DNA of 64,000 nt, from NCBI GenBank assembly GCA_030295235.1, contig AP026134.1, forward strand, positions 806,001 to 870,000, written 5' to 3'. The stretch comes from Fistulifera solaris (lineage: Eukaryota > Bacillariophyta > Bacillariophyceae > Naviculales > Stauroneidaceae). Shown here piece by piece: positions 9,581 to 21,613 of the stretch. Numbering within the stretch: the first letter of the stretch is position 1; every line of letters starts with the position of its first letter. A program made the position numbers and the translations under genes. The notes below the pieces were generated by a model that ran no database searches, was not told the DNA's origin, and worked only from the letters and a program-made list of their open reading frames with translations.

Positions 9581-11566
9581 TTAAATGAGAGGGTCTTCGT
9601 CACCTCCTTTCGCGGTAAGAATTTCAATTTCCTGGTTCTTCGGTTTCCAAAATTGCAGTGCACTGGCTGCGCTTGCAAGTGTTTTATTGTCTTGTCGTCT
9701 GTTTGAAACGGCAGGCTCCAGAGAATCGGAGACGACCCTTTCTTGGACGCCTTCGCACGCATTCGATGCATCAACATCATTTGGCAAGGTGCTTTTTCCT
9801 CTTCCTTTGAACTTGAAATTAAACTTGGTCACCCGCATCTCAGACTTCTTTTCATTCGATTGTCTGGCATCGAGTTCTAAATTAGCCTCTTGACTTTGTT
9901 GATCCGTCTCATCTTGCTTTAGCGCCTTCTGGAGAACTTCATTTTGACGAGTTGACAGACTTTCTGCCCTAAATGTAACCGAGTACATCGATTGCGAACC
10001 ATCAGCGTCGTCGGCGAGCTCTTCATTGCTACTAGCTCTCAAGCTTTCAATAAGTTGATCCATTGTGCACCCATCAGGTACCTCAACATTGTTGATGGCG
10101 ATGATGCGCGAGCCTAGGGAAGGCTTTTTGTTCTTTGTGTCGTCGAAGTCGTTGTAGCCGGAAACAACGAATATTGATTGACGACCGGAGTCTCGACGCT
10201 GATGGCGCCCTTCTTTGTCAACTTTACTGTGAAAAAATTGATGTGAAAGGGTAACCCAACATTTCTCTGCTTCTCGGTCTCGCCTACCATCTTCGTCTGT
10301 TCAGCTTCAGGCGCCAATAATGCCCTCGTCAATTCGGCGTTCGGTTGCTTGGCTGTTGGAGTGCTCATAGTATCATCGTGCAGCTCCAGAATTTTGATGC
10401 CTACTTTAGACCCTCGTGGAAAATATAAAGTGGTGGTTTGGGCCTTAGAAGATATTGATGGCGATGAGTCGTCACAAGACGAATGGGATGCATCCGATCT
10501 TGGCGAAGCAGATCTATGCGTTTGTAAACGAAGGGTCGCGATTCCTTCGTCGGTAACTAACGAAGATCCACTGCAAGAAAATAAAGAATGGTCATCTCCA
10601 TAGCCGTCCTCAAGGTGAATAAAATCCAATCCGTCTGATAGGTTGCTATCAGCTGAAGTTGCTCGGTTTCGATTGGCTTGGAAAAGAAGATTCTCATGAG
10701 CCTGCAATTGGTATGCAACTTTTAATTCTTCAAATTCTCGTTCTTGATCCTTTGACGCTTTTACCTTTTTCATATACTTTTTCATGCAGCTCGCAAGGTA
10801 TCGCTTCTCTTCCGATTTCCTCTCCAATTTGATGGCCAACTTCTTGTTGCGCTCGGTGAGTGCCTCAACATTCATCTCTAGCTCTTCGTTCCTTTTCTGC
10901 AACGACTTGATAAGCTCGTGCAAAGAATCGACTTCAGCGGCATGACTGTCAGATTCGTCTTGCAGAATGGCCAATGATGATTGAAAGCGATGGATGCTTT
11001 TGGTGAGTCTCGCAATCGGAGTGCTGTGTAAACCGTGAGATCTCTCTAATTGAGCCAGTGCGTCAGCCAGCGGAAACCCCTAGACTTCGACCTCGATGCC
11101 TTCGGTGAGTTCAAAATCTCGGACTGATATTCATCGCTCTTCATGGCGGCCAACTCCGATAACACCGACAGGCAGCTCAGCAGCGAACTGAGTTGAGCTT
11201 CAGCTGAAGCCACATTTTCATTAGAGCTGCTTTCATTCCCTCGACTCGCACATTGCTCTGGGGTGATAAGTCCTGTTTGCATCATAGTACTCAGAGCCTC
11301 AGATGGTAGTCGTATGATTGTCTTAGCAATTGACACCTCAGATAATGCGTGCGATAAAGGACAAGCGCAGCAGAAATTCGGCTCAGTCCTGCAGCTTCTT
11401 CGAGCCACGAATGGTAAATAGCTGACTTGGTTGTGTCTAAAGATAATCCGATCGAGTGCAAAGTACTTATCTTTCGAACAGAACTTGATGGATGTTGCTT
11501 GACACTTCTGTGAAAAAATAATGCGAAAACGAATCTTGCTTCATCATTCTCTTTTGGCGCACCTCT
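9581..11566 (-). CDS. Coiled-coil and PDZ-like domain protein (three frame breaks, 5' end unresolved)
   Basis: Read on the minus strand, one protein-like path runs across three frames. The N-terminal part (from 11566) reads DEARFVFALFFHRSVKQHP, AIYHSWLEEAAGLSRISAAL and LSHALSEVSIAKTIIRLPSE. Then comes a strong coiled coil (HELIKSLQKRNEELEMNVEA, KKLAIKLERKSEEKRYLA), a Ser-rich linker, and a C-terminal PDZ-like fold (FFTVKLTKKGAISV, then SLGSRIIAINNVEVPDGCTM, DQLIESLRAS). Breaks sit in short runs: forward GG 11359-11360, CCCC 11077-11080 and TTTTT 10125-10129, each apparently one base short. No ATG is found in frame before an upstream TGA at 11567-11569, so a first exon is missing. An ATG at about 11670 with a plausible short ORF could supply it. 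The protein is probably a cytosolic scaffold; no family name is certain. Confidence 0.55.
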
Positions 11567-11819
11567 TCAACAGTCACAAACCCTTATAAGTACAGTCTGT
11601 CGTTATATATTGCGAAACAACCTCCAATCGCGCAAAGGTACAAACGCGAAGTGCCATTTAATTTACTATCTAATTTAAAGTGTTCAGCCTTTTATGATTT
11701 TCCAGGCGTAAGATGTGAATATACGCGGCTGGCGTGTCGAACGCCTGTCACTCTCCAGCTCGAAATAATCGAAGTGCTTTGCTTTGCACTTCGCACTTCA
11801 CACATCACAGCCCAGCACC

Positions 11820-12765
11820 ATGACCGAAATAGCACTCAGTTTAGGGTGTGCGCTCATGGCCTTTGGGCCATTCGTCTCTCTTTTCGCTCTAATTATATAC
11901 CAGAAAGCACAGCTGGTGATTGTTGTTACCACGGCGGCCTTCTTCTTCTTACTGGGCGCTACGCCCGCTTCCTTCTTTTGGTCCATTTTTCACGCGATAG
12001 GTCTTCGCGGGCCACTGGCGGCGATCATTCCGGGAGTGTTCTTTCAATTTGTTGCTAGATGTGCGTTTGTCTCGATTTATCATAAAGTGGAGCGAGTCAT
12101 TCAAGTGACTCTGCAAAAGCAATTGGAAGAAGAGCGTTACGCGGAGGGTGGTGCCGGAAATTCGGATGCGTCAGTTCGACCCGTACAGAGGAATCGCGAA
12201 GAATGGGCTGAAATTGTGAAACTTCGGTTGCAACTGAACGATGCTTCCTGTGGTGTCGCAGCTGGTGTTGGATTTGGTGGGATGCACGCGGTTATGTTCT
12301 TTGGAACGTTGCTTGCTAGTCAGATGAAGAACAATGTTGGCGTTCTCTATCAAGAAAGTTGTCCAGGTATGCCTTCCCTGGCTGTGTCCGCAATATTTGC
12401 GTGCTTGTTCAGTATCCTTGACGTCTTTTTGGATGCTCTTTACGTTCTTTGGGATGCGCCGCCGTCTGATTTACCATCGAGGAACATTTGACGAAACTGG
12501 ATCGCGGGCTATCGGCGGCTGGTTCGGAAATTCTCGCACAGGAGGAAACATGGCACTGCTCTTAACGCTAGTTTCACATTTCTTCTCATCTGTGCTCACG
12601 ACGTCGGACTATTTTAAGATGGGTTGCACCATTTCCTTGTCATCGGTAGGGGCCGTGGTACTTCTGACAGCTTATATCTTTTGGGCAGGAGTAGGTCGCA
12701 TCTACATGCCACCCGCACAGTCTGTGATCTTGACCAATTCCTTGAGCCGAACGCATGCGGAATGA
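11820..12765 (+). CDS. APH1: APH-1-like gamma-secretase subunit (one frame break)
   Basis: APH-1 is a seven-pass scaffold of the gamma-secretase intramembrane protease (with presenilin, nicastrin and PEN-2). The start ATG at 11820 gives the family opening (ALSLGCALMAFGPFVSLFAL; animal APH-1: FFGCTFVAFGPAFALFL). Later landmarks are GLRGPLAAIIPGVFFQFVAR, the loop, GVAAGVGFGGMHAVMFFGTL, and LTLVSHFFSSVLT near the C-terminus (animal: LVVGSHLLTSGLT). At T-run 12426-12430 the frame shifts. Removing one T gives ILDVFWMLFTFFGMRRR, aligning with the LLHTFWGVVFFDACERRR region of animal APH-1, so an extra base is likely. The protein is about 315 residues, slightly longer than animal APH-1, because of a hydrophilic insertion (EEERYAEGGAGNSDASVRPV) between TM segments. 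It would act in the ER, Golgi or endosomal membrane. Confidence 0.85.
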
Positions 12766-13277
12766 GGATTTGGACGTTTATGCCTTGATAGGCGGTTGAG
12801 CGTGATGACTCACGCATACTGTAAGATAGAATGGTATTCACTACAGAAAGAAAGCTGATTCTTTTAGATTACGACAATTTATTTAGTGATTAGCTAGTTC
12901 GTTACTGCAAAACGCCTTGCTGCGACGTCACTCGACAAATTGCTTATAATTGTGCAAGCCATGGTCGCTTTGCTGAATGTTCGCCTAGGACGTTAGCTTT
13001 TGGTATGATTAGCTGTTGATGATCGTGTACGTGGCAGGTGTCAAAATTCCAGTCGTGAATCATCATATCTTGTCTAGTGCAAAGAGTAGGTTTGAGGAGC
13101 TGAGTAAGTCTTGCGCGCCACGCAAAAAGGTGTCAAGGATCTTCGCCCTCTTTTGCATTCCTTAATTACGATTATGAAGAAAAACACAACGATCACAAAA
13201 ATCATCATCGCTAGTTCGCATAAAGTCACATCAAGTTTTGTTATTTATTTGTGATCCTACGAGAAATACCAAACACC
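12766..13277. other. Intergenic region
   Basis: This 512-bp spacer separates APH-1 from the plastid DUF1517 gene. It contains CGACGTCAC at 12923-12931, a partial match to a CRE-type box, and no gene-like open frame. Confidence 0.4.
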
Positions 13278-14598
13278 ATGTGCATCAAAAGCACGAAAGC
13301 CTCCCCTTTTGGTAGTTCTTCTGGTGGCAGTCGGTCTTCCTTCTGGCACCAGTTTCGCTCCCGTTGCTTCACCATACCGGTCTGCTGTGTGCTCGACTGC
13401 GCCGATGACAAAAACCTTCTTTAAGCATCAGCAGCAACAGACGCCTCGCGTAACGTCGACACTGTCCGCAAAGCGTCCCAACATGTCCGATTCTGAGAAG
13501 CAGAAAACTTCCACTGACCCAACTCCCTGGGCATTGACTTATCTTAAAGAAAACAATATGGGACTTAATGGTCGTACTGCCGTTGTTGCTTCACTACTGG
13601 CCTTAGCACTTACTTTTTCTCCTATGAATGCGGATGCCGCTATGTCTGGTGGGAGAATGGGCGGATCCTTTTCATCGCCCAGTCGCTCGGCCCCGAGTCG
13701 AGTCATGCCCAGTCGATCCTATTCGTCGCCTTCCTACCGGGGCGGATATTATTCGCGGCCCAACGTGATCGTAGCGCCAACGATCACGCCCTTTACAGTC
13801 CCTTCACGCCATTCTATAATCCCATCACTCCTTTTTTACGGTGGAGGGGCTGCTCTCACTTACCGTAGTCCATTTTTCTTCGGCGGTGGCCTTTTTCCGC
13901 TATTTGCTCTGGGCTTTGGGGCGTGGGCGCTTCTTACTGTAGTTCCTAATTTGCTTTCTCGGTCGGATACCTTTTCGTCGTTCGAGAGCTCGGCACTTTC
14001 ATCTGCGCTGGGGTCGGGAACATCTGTCGCACAGATCAGTGTGGCGATGGAAGTGCCGGACCGAGACGATCCCAATTCGATTCTTTCTGTATTGGATCGC
14101 TTGTCTCGTACGGCTCGTACCGATAGTCGTGTTGGTATTCAGAATTTAACCAGTCAAGTGGCTCTGGAACTGTTGAGGCGAAAAAGTTCTATTTCGGCTG
14201 CATGGACTCGCTCCAAGCACTTTTCCAAGACGCAAGAGGCTCAGCGAGACTACCAGCAGAGGTCCGTTCAGGAACGAAGCAAGTTTGAGCAGGAAACAGT
14301 CAGCAAGTATGGTGGCGTAGACTATTCTACGACGAGCATGAAAAGTGCAGGTGCCTCGAACAGCAAAGCAACCATGGCAGTCGTCACCATTCTAATCGCC
14401 ATCGATGGTGATTCGACGAAACTCCCTACGATAAATTCTCTTCGTGATGTGGAAAACGCGTTGCAAAAGATTGCTTCGGACGTCAAAACGGATGATTGTT
14501 TGCTGAGTGCCGAAATTTTGTGGTCTCCGGAAGCGCGGTTCGAGACTCTGTCGAAACGCGACGTTGTGGCCGATTACCCCGAGCTCCGGTCCGTTTAG
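13278..14598 (+). CDS. Plastid DUF1517 / FLAP1-like membrane protein (three frame breaks)
   Basis: The DUF1517 family includes plant FLAP1, a thylakoid/envelope protein affecting acclimation to fluctuating light, and cyanobacterial homologues. The ATG at 13278 with one C removed from 13303-13306 gives a proper signal peptide (LLVVLLVAVGLPSGTSFAPV) with a plastid TSFAP motif. A second hydrophobic segment, ending NADAAMSGGRMGGSF, starts the family domain: a Gly/Ser/Tyr/Pro-rich stretch, then a hydrophobic hairpin (FFFGGGLFPLFALGFGAWAL), then the soluble domain (VAQISVAMEV, VGIQNLTSQVALELLRRKS, VVTILIAIDG, VENALQKIASDV, LLSAEILWSP). Between 13792 and 13837 two compensating indels (TTT one short, TTTTTT one long) turn a TPFYSPFTPFYNPITPFY repeat into an unrelated reading. 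The protein is probably thylakoid or envelope. The molecular function is not established. Confidence 0.75.
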
Positions 14599-14886
14599 AG
14601 TTGATTATCACATTGTTAAATTCCTAAATACAGTTTGTTACGGTGTAGTATAGATGGAATGCTTGGTGTTTCTAGAGTTGCAATACTGTTTACAGTAACA
14701 ATGCTAATTCAGTCCTAATTCGAAAGAATATTCTAGATAAAAAGCTGCAAACTGCTCGTTATAGCCTGATGTGTTATCGTCATATCAGTTCGTCTATTAA
14801 AGCTATAGAAATGTCTCAAGACAAGTCGCTTTCTTGGTAGTCTAGATGTGTATGTTGGGTGTTTCGTGGCGCATTCGTTCGTCTGC

Positions 14887-15938
14887 TTAGTCAAAGGAGC
14901 GCACAATATCGTCGGCATGGTTGGGCTGGCCGTGAAGGGGACTGGGTGGTCCAAAGTCGTGGACACTTCCGTCAAAAGAATGATTCTCAAAATGCTCGTT
15001 ACTGGCGGCGAGAGCGAGCGGATCCAGTTCGGATGCTGGGTTGATTTCGATCTTATCGGTGAGATGAGAAGGATGAAAAGCGTTGTGAAATGCTGATCCG
15101 AGGTTTTCAAACCCAGTGGCTGCCGGTGATGGCGGCATTTTGTGATGAAGCATCAAGTCCGTATGATCTTCCGAGGGCCGTTCCTGGGGTGGAGTAGCGG
15201 CACTCGTGTTCCCCGAGTCGAGCAGGCTGGTCTCGCCCAGCATACCACTGGAGCTTGCGGCTGTAGTAGGAGTAGTAGTAGGCATGTATCTGCCTTCGTG
15301 GTCGATTCGCTGCTTCTTCGACCAGTGCATTCCGTCGTCGATAGAGGGTGACAAGGACGATGCATCGATCGCTTGAGGGTGGAGTTTGCCAAAGGTCCAC
15401 TTCTCCGGGTCCATGAGATGCTGGCTCGACTCACGGAGAGCGGCTGTGGCTATTTGTTCCGCGTATTCCTTGTTTGAGAGTCCGGTTTGGAGACGCATCT
15501 CATTTACTTGTATCACGTCTGGAGGAACTTCCACTGAGGCTGCGTAGCCAGTACGGTCTTGACGGTTACAATCTCGTAACGCTTGACAAGCCTTCTTCAA
15601 ACACTCTTGTTCCGTGAGTTCTTCCCAGGGTCCTTCTAAACCTCGGGAATTCTTAGAACGTCCCGCTCGTTTGAGAAACCTCCCCGGAGGATCGAGACGT
15701 TTGATATGATCAACAATCTCCTGTGCTACGGCTCTCTTTTCCGTGGTTGTATACTGCGTGCAATAGTTGGCATCGTAACAACCATTTACCAAAGCTCGGA
15801 ATCGTTCATTTCCAGGATGCTGAGCGATATTCACTCCTCTTCCATTTAAAACGTCATGATCCGTGGGTACGATCGGTGCGGTGGCTGGTTGCGGCACTCC
15901 CCACGGATAGTTGACTTTTGAGCTCTCTGATGATTCAT
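14887..15938 (-). CDS. DUF6824 domain protein (diatom family, putative nuclear)
   Basis: The N-terminal domain (about residues 10-115) shows the diatom family marks HDVLNGRGVNIAQHPGNERF, then a helix TTTEKRAVAQEIVDHIKRLD, PPGRFLKR, and a final KKACQALRDCN. This domain is expanded in diatoms and has been suggested to be DNA- or regulation-related; no biochemical role is established here. The remainder is Ser/Thr/Pro-rich with scattered His (SEDHTDLMLHHKMPPSPA), probably disordered. The stop is at 14887-14889. The reading frame extends upstream to 15951 without an ATG. The nearest ATG (15936-15938) is in another frame and would join after gaining one base, giving the plausible start (M)N...SESSKVNYPWGVPQP. 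The C-terminus overlaps no other gene. Confidence 0.7.
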
Positions 15939-15951
15939 TTGGCTCTTTCGA

Positions 15952-17327
15952 TTATTTTCACAGGTACACGATAGAATAGGAAATCCTCACAGAGGAGGAG
16001 CCCACACACACACACACACACACAGAAACCGCTACAAACACAAATACCGCAACGCCAGGCCGCTCAACTTTCAAGTAACTTCGGAATGATTGGATCGACC
16101 CTTTCTGGAGAGAATGACAAACAGATAATAATGAGCACAATCGTGATTGACTTGGCTCGGCGGCACGACGATAGTGTGGCAAGTGAAACGAAAACTGTAT
16201 CGAATGTAAATCTCGGATCAACAGCTCGTTCTTTCCCGTCAATAATGAGAGAGGGTACTGTACGAAAGAGGGGGTCCGTGGTCCGTGGACGAGAAAAAAG
16301 GCGGATACCAGGTAATGTATGTTAGCAAGTGCCGTGGATTTGTTTGGAATCTCTCTCCCGTCGAGGGGTCGCGCAGATCGCGCATTCGGCCCATTTTGAG
16401 GCTCTGGATCGGTCGAATGGATCCCTTTTTCGCTTTCGCGCAATGCGCGATGTCCTCGATCACTACTAGTCATTGTACATTACAGTATCGCGAAGGCGTA
16501 AAACGGAGAACTGTGACTACATTTTATCGTATACTAAAAGTAAGGCTCGTCAGCGCTATGCGTTATCGTTTTCCTCATTTGAATCTTGAAGCAACTTCGT
16601 AACGGATAACGGATTGCACGAATTAGATTTCAATCCTTACACATGTTACCTGGTAGGTTCGAGTCGAGCCAAAAGTTAGTTAGTATGTTCAATGTTGAGA
16701 AGCCGCGACAAGAATCGAAAAATGCGCTAACTTGGTTATAAAAACCCCAAGTCGTCTTTCAAGGTCAGTTTTGTCAACCGCGAGGACTTCGTAGAAAATG
16801 CTCTAGCTTAATCCTGTCCTAACAAAGTCGAAAAAACGACAAACGGAGGCAATCCTGCAATGTGATCAGGTAGCAAACTTTCCAATTGTCCTGGGATACT
16901 TTGCGGTCGTCTCAATATTTTTGGAGTCAGATTGCTTTTTACTGCTTTAATAGGCGATCGTGGATTACTAAATCGAGAAAAATAACATAAACAATTACTT
17001 CTAGAAGATTAAAACAATGAAAAATACTTTAGTGGTACTGATTCATTCATCTTTATGAGTTTAGTAGTCTTTTGTTTGATGCGCCTTCGAATCGTGAATG
17101 AACCATGTTCGGTTAGCATACCCACGACTTGAACATAACCCGTAACCTTGTTCAATGTCGATGAGGATCGAATGAATAAAGAATGCGATCATAATATATA
17201 TAACCTTTACTACAAACTACAACACAACTAAGTCAATAAGTTGATAATACATTTTACATCTTACGGAGTCCTTTAAACCCTACTTGAACATTTACACGGC
17301 AATAATCATTTGCGTGGATCCATTAGC
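15952..17327. other. Long divergent intergenic region
   Basis: At about 1.4 kb this is the longest gene-free stretch. It lies between divergent DUF6824 and Vps39-family genes. It contains (CA)11, TACCAGGTA at 16306-16314, TACCTGGTA at 16647-16655 and an AT-rich half (16900-17300). Open frames on the minus strand over 15958-16473 lean on the CA repeat (VCVCVCV) and are not supported as genes. GGTTCGAGTC at 16655 resembles a tRNA B box, but no cloverleaf can be built around it. Confidence 0.5.
16003..16024. repeat. (CA)11 microsatellite
   Basis: Perfect CA dinucleotide run in the upstream region of the DUF6824 gene. It is a likely length-polymorphic marker. Confidence 0.95.
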
Positions 17328-20300
17328 ATGTCAATCGAATCGATTGTAGATTTGCGCGCTGATGCGAGCCCCCGCTCCCCTCAGTGTGTTCGCCGCTGCC
17401 GAAACGCAAGCTTCCTTGCGGAGCACAAACCCATTTGATGTCTCCAAGGGACCTCCCGGTAAAGGAAGTGTGGTTGCTTTCGTCTTCGGGACGGATAAGG
17501 GATCTATTCACTATCGAACATATGCAGCACCTGGTCCCTCTTCGAACCAAGGCGGGCTTTCCGCACAACTCAATCTGACAACCTCTCTGACCACACCTCC
17601 ATCAAACAGGATATCCTCTCCTCTAGGAGCGAACTCGTCCAGTCAGAGGTCGACTAATTTACCGCGTGCTTACTATCCTGTCGATCTGGGGTCACTGGGT
17701 GGCCCTGTTGTTTCTTGTATTAAATTGGGAGTTTCACAATCGAATTCGACGTATTTTCTTTTGCTCGTGGATGATAACCGGGGGACGTCAGCGACACAAC
17801 CCGGGGCTTATTCTGCCGTTATTGTGGCCCTGACAGCAGGAAATTTCCATATTGTAGTCCCCTCTGGAAATTTGCCGCGAATTTCGTGCGCTACATTTCA
17901 TTCAATGACCGGTTTGGTCTACGGCGCGGGGCGTTCGATACAGGTGCTACGACCTGAGACATGGGAAGAAGAAGTGAAACGAGGGTCCAGATATGCTGCT
18001 AGTCGGTCCAAAAGATTAGTATTCGGAAATAACATTTTGCCAGCACCAGGCGTCCGGACGGGGCAAGATGCAATGGAACTTACAGCAAACGGAAAGGTGG
18101 TAATCGCTGTTGTGGGAAATACCTTCCATGCAATAGTAGGCCAAGAAGCAGATGAGCGACAGCAGACTGGAACAGAGGCGGCTTCAGAAAATATCAAGCT
18201 GATTTCTTTTTCTCAGTCATCTCAAGTGCATCCAGTGATTGCCTTGGATTTGCGTGACGAATCTCTGGACGCTGACTGGTCTTCGTTATTCCTAGCTAGT
18301 GGTCGTGAATGCGCCGTCGTTGACTTAAATTATGGCCCGCCATCTGCTCCGACGCTTTCTGCCAGTAAGCCTCGAAATGGGGTTGTTACGTTGGCGTCGC
18401 CCATTCGTGCGGCCGCTGCATGTTGGCCTTGGATTGTTGTGCTGACCAACGATGGCCTAGTGTCAGTACGTCCACCTTCCTGTCTCTCTGTGACGCTGAG
18501 AACTGTAAGTATATCGTGCGTCGTGCATAAAGATTTATTTGAAATTTCATCTTATGCATATACTGAAAATGAATAGGTTGAAGTTGGTCAACGCCCCAAT
18601 GACTTTTTTTGTGTTGCGAACGTTACGGAACGAAAGCGGAGCTCCATGGATTGCCGCACTTGCTTATTCAGGTGAGAGTAAAATATTGCAATGTCAACCG
18701 GATACGGCTCAAGATCTTGCAGATCGACTTATGCGTCATGCAATTGATGCATTTGGGGCCAATGGATTCCCGAGGGTTGAGGTGGCAGAATCGGTGGGGG
18801 CATCCGTTACTGCGGCTTCCTACGTTGGCCCCGAGCCGTCTCAGCAAGCACGAATGCTACTAAAGCAATACTTGGAGGCTCTACTAGGAATGACAGATTT
18901 CGAAGGCAATCCTAATTCAGGCTGGCCTTCGGAATTAGGGACTGGAAAACTTCGTCAAGGTTCCTCTGGGAGCAAGAAAGAAAAAGTATCCTTCTCCGGT
19001 CGTGGATATCGACCAACGATGCTGTCGGCTGAGTCTCCGGGACATTTGATTGCAGCAACTGCCCTATTGTGTCTCGTGTGCAGTAAAATTTCACCTCCCA
19101 ATCCGGCAGTTGCCAACAGGGCGGCTAAGTCGTGTGCAGATGAGCTTGGTGTCGTTTTTCATGAACGTGGAGATTTATCAGAGAGCGCTTCACAAGTCTG
19201 TGTTCTCGTCGCGGACAAAATTTTACGCGAGGCTTTCGCGAATTTTTCACTCTTATCGGGGTCGGCGTCACCATCTCCTCTGCAGCATAGTAATCGTTGG
19301 TCCAACTCTACAAACAATTCTACGTTTATTGAAGCGACAGTTTGGTTGCTTCGATCAGCTGGTAAGCATGAACAGGCCATTGATGTCGCTTATACTCGTC
19401 TTTTGCAGCAAGGGGAGCAGGTTCAAGCTGAAGAAGAAAGCTCGTCAGTTGGTGGGAAAGGGACATGGTCGCACATTAAATATGAATCCTACACCGCAAC
19501 CCATCTAAGTGATTTATGGTGCTCTGGGAAAAGCGAGGGCTGTGACTTAGTGTTACGGTCTCCGGCGACGTTACGACTATTGGAGAATAATCCCCGATTG
19601 GGACTTTCTGTATTCACGGCCACTCACCCACACTACGAAGACCAGTGGAGAAAAGTGGCAGCTAAAGACGACCCGCTTGTTAATGCCGATTATGTGTACG
19701 ATGTTCTTAAGCTTCTCAAATCAGTAAACCCTACTCTCCCATATGATCAAGAACGTTCCGACAATTTTTCAGACTCCACTCTCCCCTTAGGATCAGGACG
19801 AGCTTTAGCAGTTGCCTTTTTGGAATCGGCGATTGGAATTTATAGCGGTCGACCTTCGGAGCGTCATGATCTCGAAAGTGGTGCTGTTGACAGCAAGGCA
19901 TCAGAGCGCATCGCCAATTTTCATGATGAATTGAGCTTTCTTTTGCTAGAAGGGGTTATCGCCGAGAAAAGTGAAGACGGTGCTCAAGCTCGAGATACTC
20001 GTCTAGGGGAGGTGTATCGAAAAAAATTACAAAAACTGCTTAAATCTCCTCTGGCTCGAATTCGTTCCGATCGCTTTTTGGCCACTTTACCTCCCTCTTT
20101 CTACAGGAAAAGGCGTTAGTGCTTGGTCGTGTTGGTCGACACGAAGATGCTCTTCGAATCTTATACCATGAGCTTGATAGCTTGGAGCTAGCGCTCGAGT
20201 ACTGCGATGATAGATTTGAGCAGCAGCGAGCCCTCCGGGATCGGAGGTATCAGCAGCAGCAACAACAGCTCTCTACTGGGATGGATCAGTCGTTCGACAT

Positions 20301-21144
20301 ATCTACCTTGATTTCCGGTGAAGATAATGCATATCTTCCTCTTGTTCGCGTTGCCTTGGAGTCAAAAGATCAAGAACGAGGAATAAGGGCGGCAATTCAG
20401 ATCCTTGCTCTTCGTCGCAATGCGATCGATCGAGCGGCAGCTCTGCGTTTGTTACCATTAGGCATCCCCGTGTCTGCAGTTGCACGCCCATTCCTCATTC
20501 CTGCCTTGGTCGACAGCGAGTCCCAGGAGCGCCGGTTGGCAGTGGTCGCTGCCTTGATGCGAGCAAGATATTCAAGATTGAAAGAGGAACTGACTGTTGC
20601 GCAATTACGATCGCAAGCTTCTCTCCACGTAGTACCACAGTTACGTAGTCTCAATCTTGGTGAGCCTCTGTATTCGAGCAAGGCAGTACGAGCGCGAACC
20701 AATGCAGCGGCGAGCGCAACAATGCCCGACGTTATGATAATCAAGCATTTCTTTCCCCGAAATGTTGTAATTCAAGCGAAAGTGACGAACAATACGGGCG
20801 GAGATTCGTCGGACTACAGACTTTCAACACATGGCCGGGTTGGGCGAACTTTCACCGAGATTGCGTTTGTAGTGGCAGAGTCTTCCGAAGAAGCCATTCA
20901 ACCTCTTTTCATAGTACCGATAAAGGTTTTACCACAGAAGTTGTCGGGATCAGCCTGGTGTGTATTGGAAGCCGCGCCTGCCCGGATGGATGGAGCAGTG
21001 GCACAGCTTACTTGCGAATTACGGTACACGGTCCAGTCTGTGGAGAGTGCTGGTCTCGTCGGCAGCCCCGGTGTCGGTGTAGGTGGTCGGACCTTTGTCG
21101 AAGAATTACAGGACTTGGAAGTACACGCGGCTCACTTTTCGTAG
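17328..21144 (+). CDS. Vps39/Vam6/Vps3-family HOPS-CORVET tethering subunit (three frame breaks)
   Basis: Family members bind Rab5 or Rab7 and tether endosomal or vacuolar membranes. The ATG at 17328 opens MSIESIVDLRADASPAPLSV once one C is removed from 17369-17373. A beta-propeller-like CNH region (SVVAFVFGTDKGSIHYRTYA, CATFHSMTGLVYGAG) covers the first half. A 72-nt intron (18505-18576, GTAAGT...AATAG) joins TLRT to VEVGQRPNDFF, and T-run 18604-18610 has one T too many. A helical repeat region follows (AGKHEQAIDVAYTRLLQQG, HLSDLWCSG, NADYVYDVLKLLKS). At 20098-20100 one T is missing; restoring it gives PPSFLQEKALVLGRVGRHED, ALRILYHELDSLELALEYCD, the diagnostic Vps39-type motif. A Vps39_2-like zone and a beta-rich C-terminus end the protein (about 1,250 aa). 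It cannot be assigned firmly to HOPS or to CORVET. Confidence 0.75.
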
Positions 21145-21230
21145 TATGAAGTTAAATTAAAGAGGGTATATGGACGCGGTTTGTCATATCTTTTCGTTTT
21201 ATTTTTGGGCCTACTAGAGTGAACAACTTA

Positions 21231-21482
21231 CTAAATATACGAATAAGTAAGAGATCTACGAGTTCTCCTTTTGTGTTGCGCCCACTGTGACGACAGCTTT
21301 TTCTTGCGCTCCGCTCGTTCGGCTTGTTTCAATTTGTAGTCTTCAGCGCGCTCGATTGCTCGCTGATCACGTTCCTTCTGCCCTGGCTTGGTGGCTGTTT
21401 GTGAGGCCAGGCCTTCTTTCGCGTCCTTTAAAACGCTTTCAATTTGATTCTTCGCGGCCATCTGAGATGCCTGATTGCCCAT
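21231..21482 (-). CDS. Small MGN-start, Lys/Glu-rich helical protein
   Basis: This 83-residue protein begins MGNQASQMAAKNQIESVLKD. Gly-2 and Ser-6 fit an N-myristoylation signal. The rest is a charged helix (ERDQRAIERAEDYKLKQAER) ending SSQWAQHKRRTRR. I do not recognise the family. The tail-to-tail position 86 bp after the Vps39-family stop and the coherent amphipathic composition support it as real. Membrane association through a lipid anchor is an inference from the N-terminus only. Confidence 0.55.
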   Translation of the reverse strand: MGNQASQMAAKNQIESVLKDAKEGLASQTATKPGQKERDQRAIERAEDYKLKQAERAERKKKLSSQWAQHKRRTRRSLTYSYI

Positions 21483-21613
21483 GTTGTTTGATGATCGCCA
21501 AACAAATCACAGGTTTATGTTCCAAGAAGAATGCAATAAAATGCCATGGGCGGAAAATGACTTCTCTACAAGTACCAGGTATTGATTTTTGTGGATGCTG
21601 CTGGACGATTGTC

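Noticed and set aside
15958-16473. 171-codon minus-strand open frame
   Set aside because: Built partly on the CA microsatellite and low-complexity Ser/Arg; no domain.
16640-16680. tRNA-like B box GGTTCGAGTC
   Set aside because: No matching A box, T-stem pairing or acceptor stem nearby.
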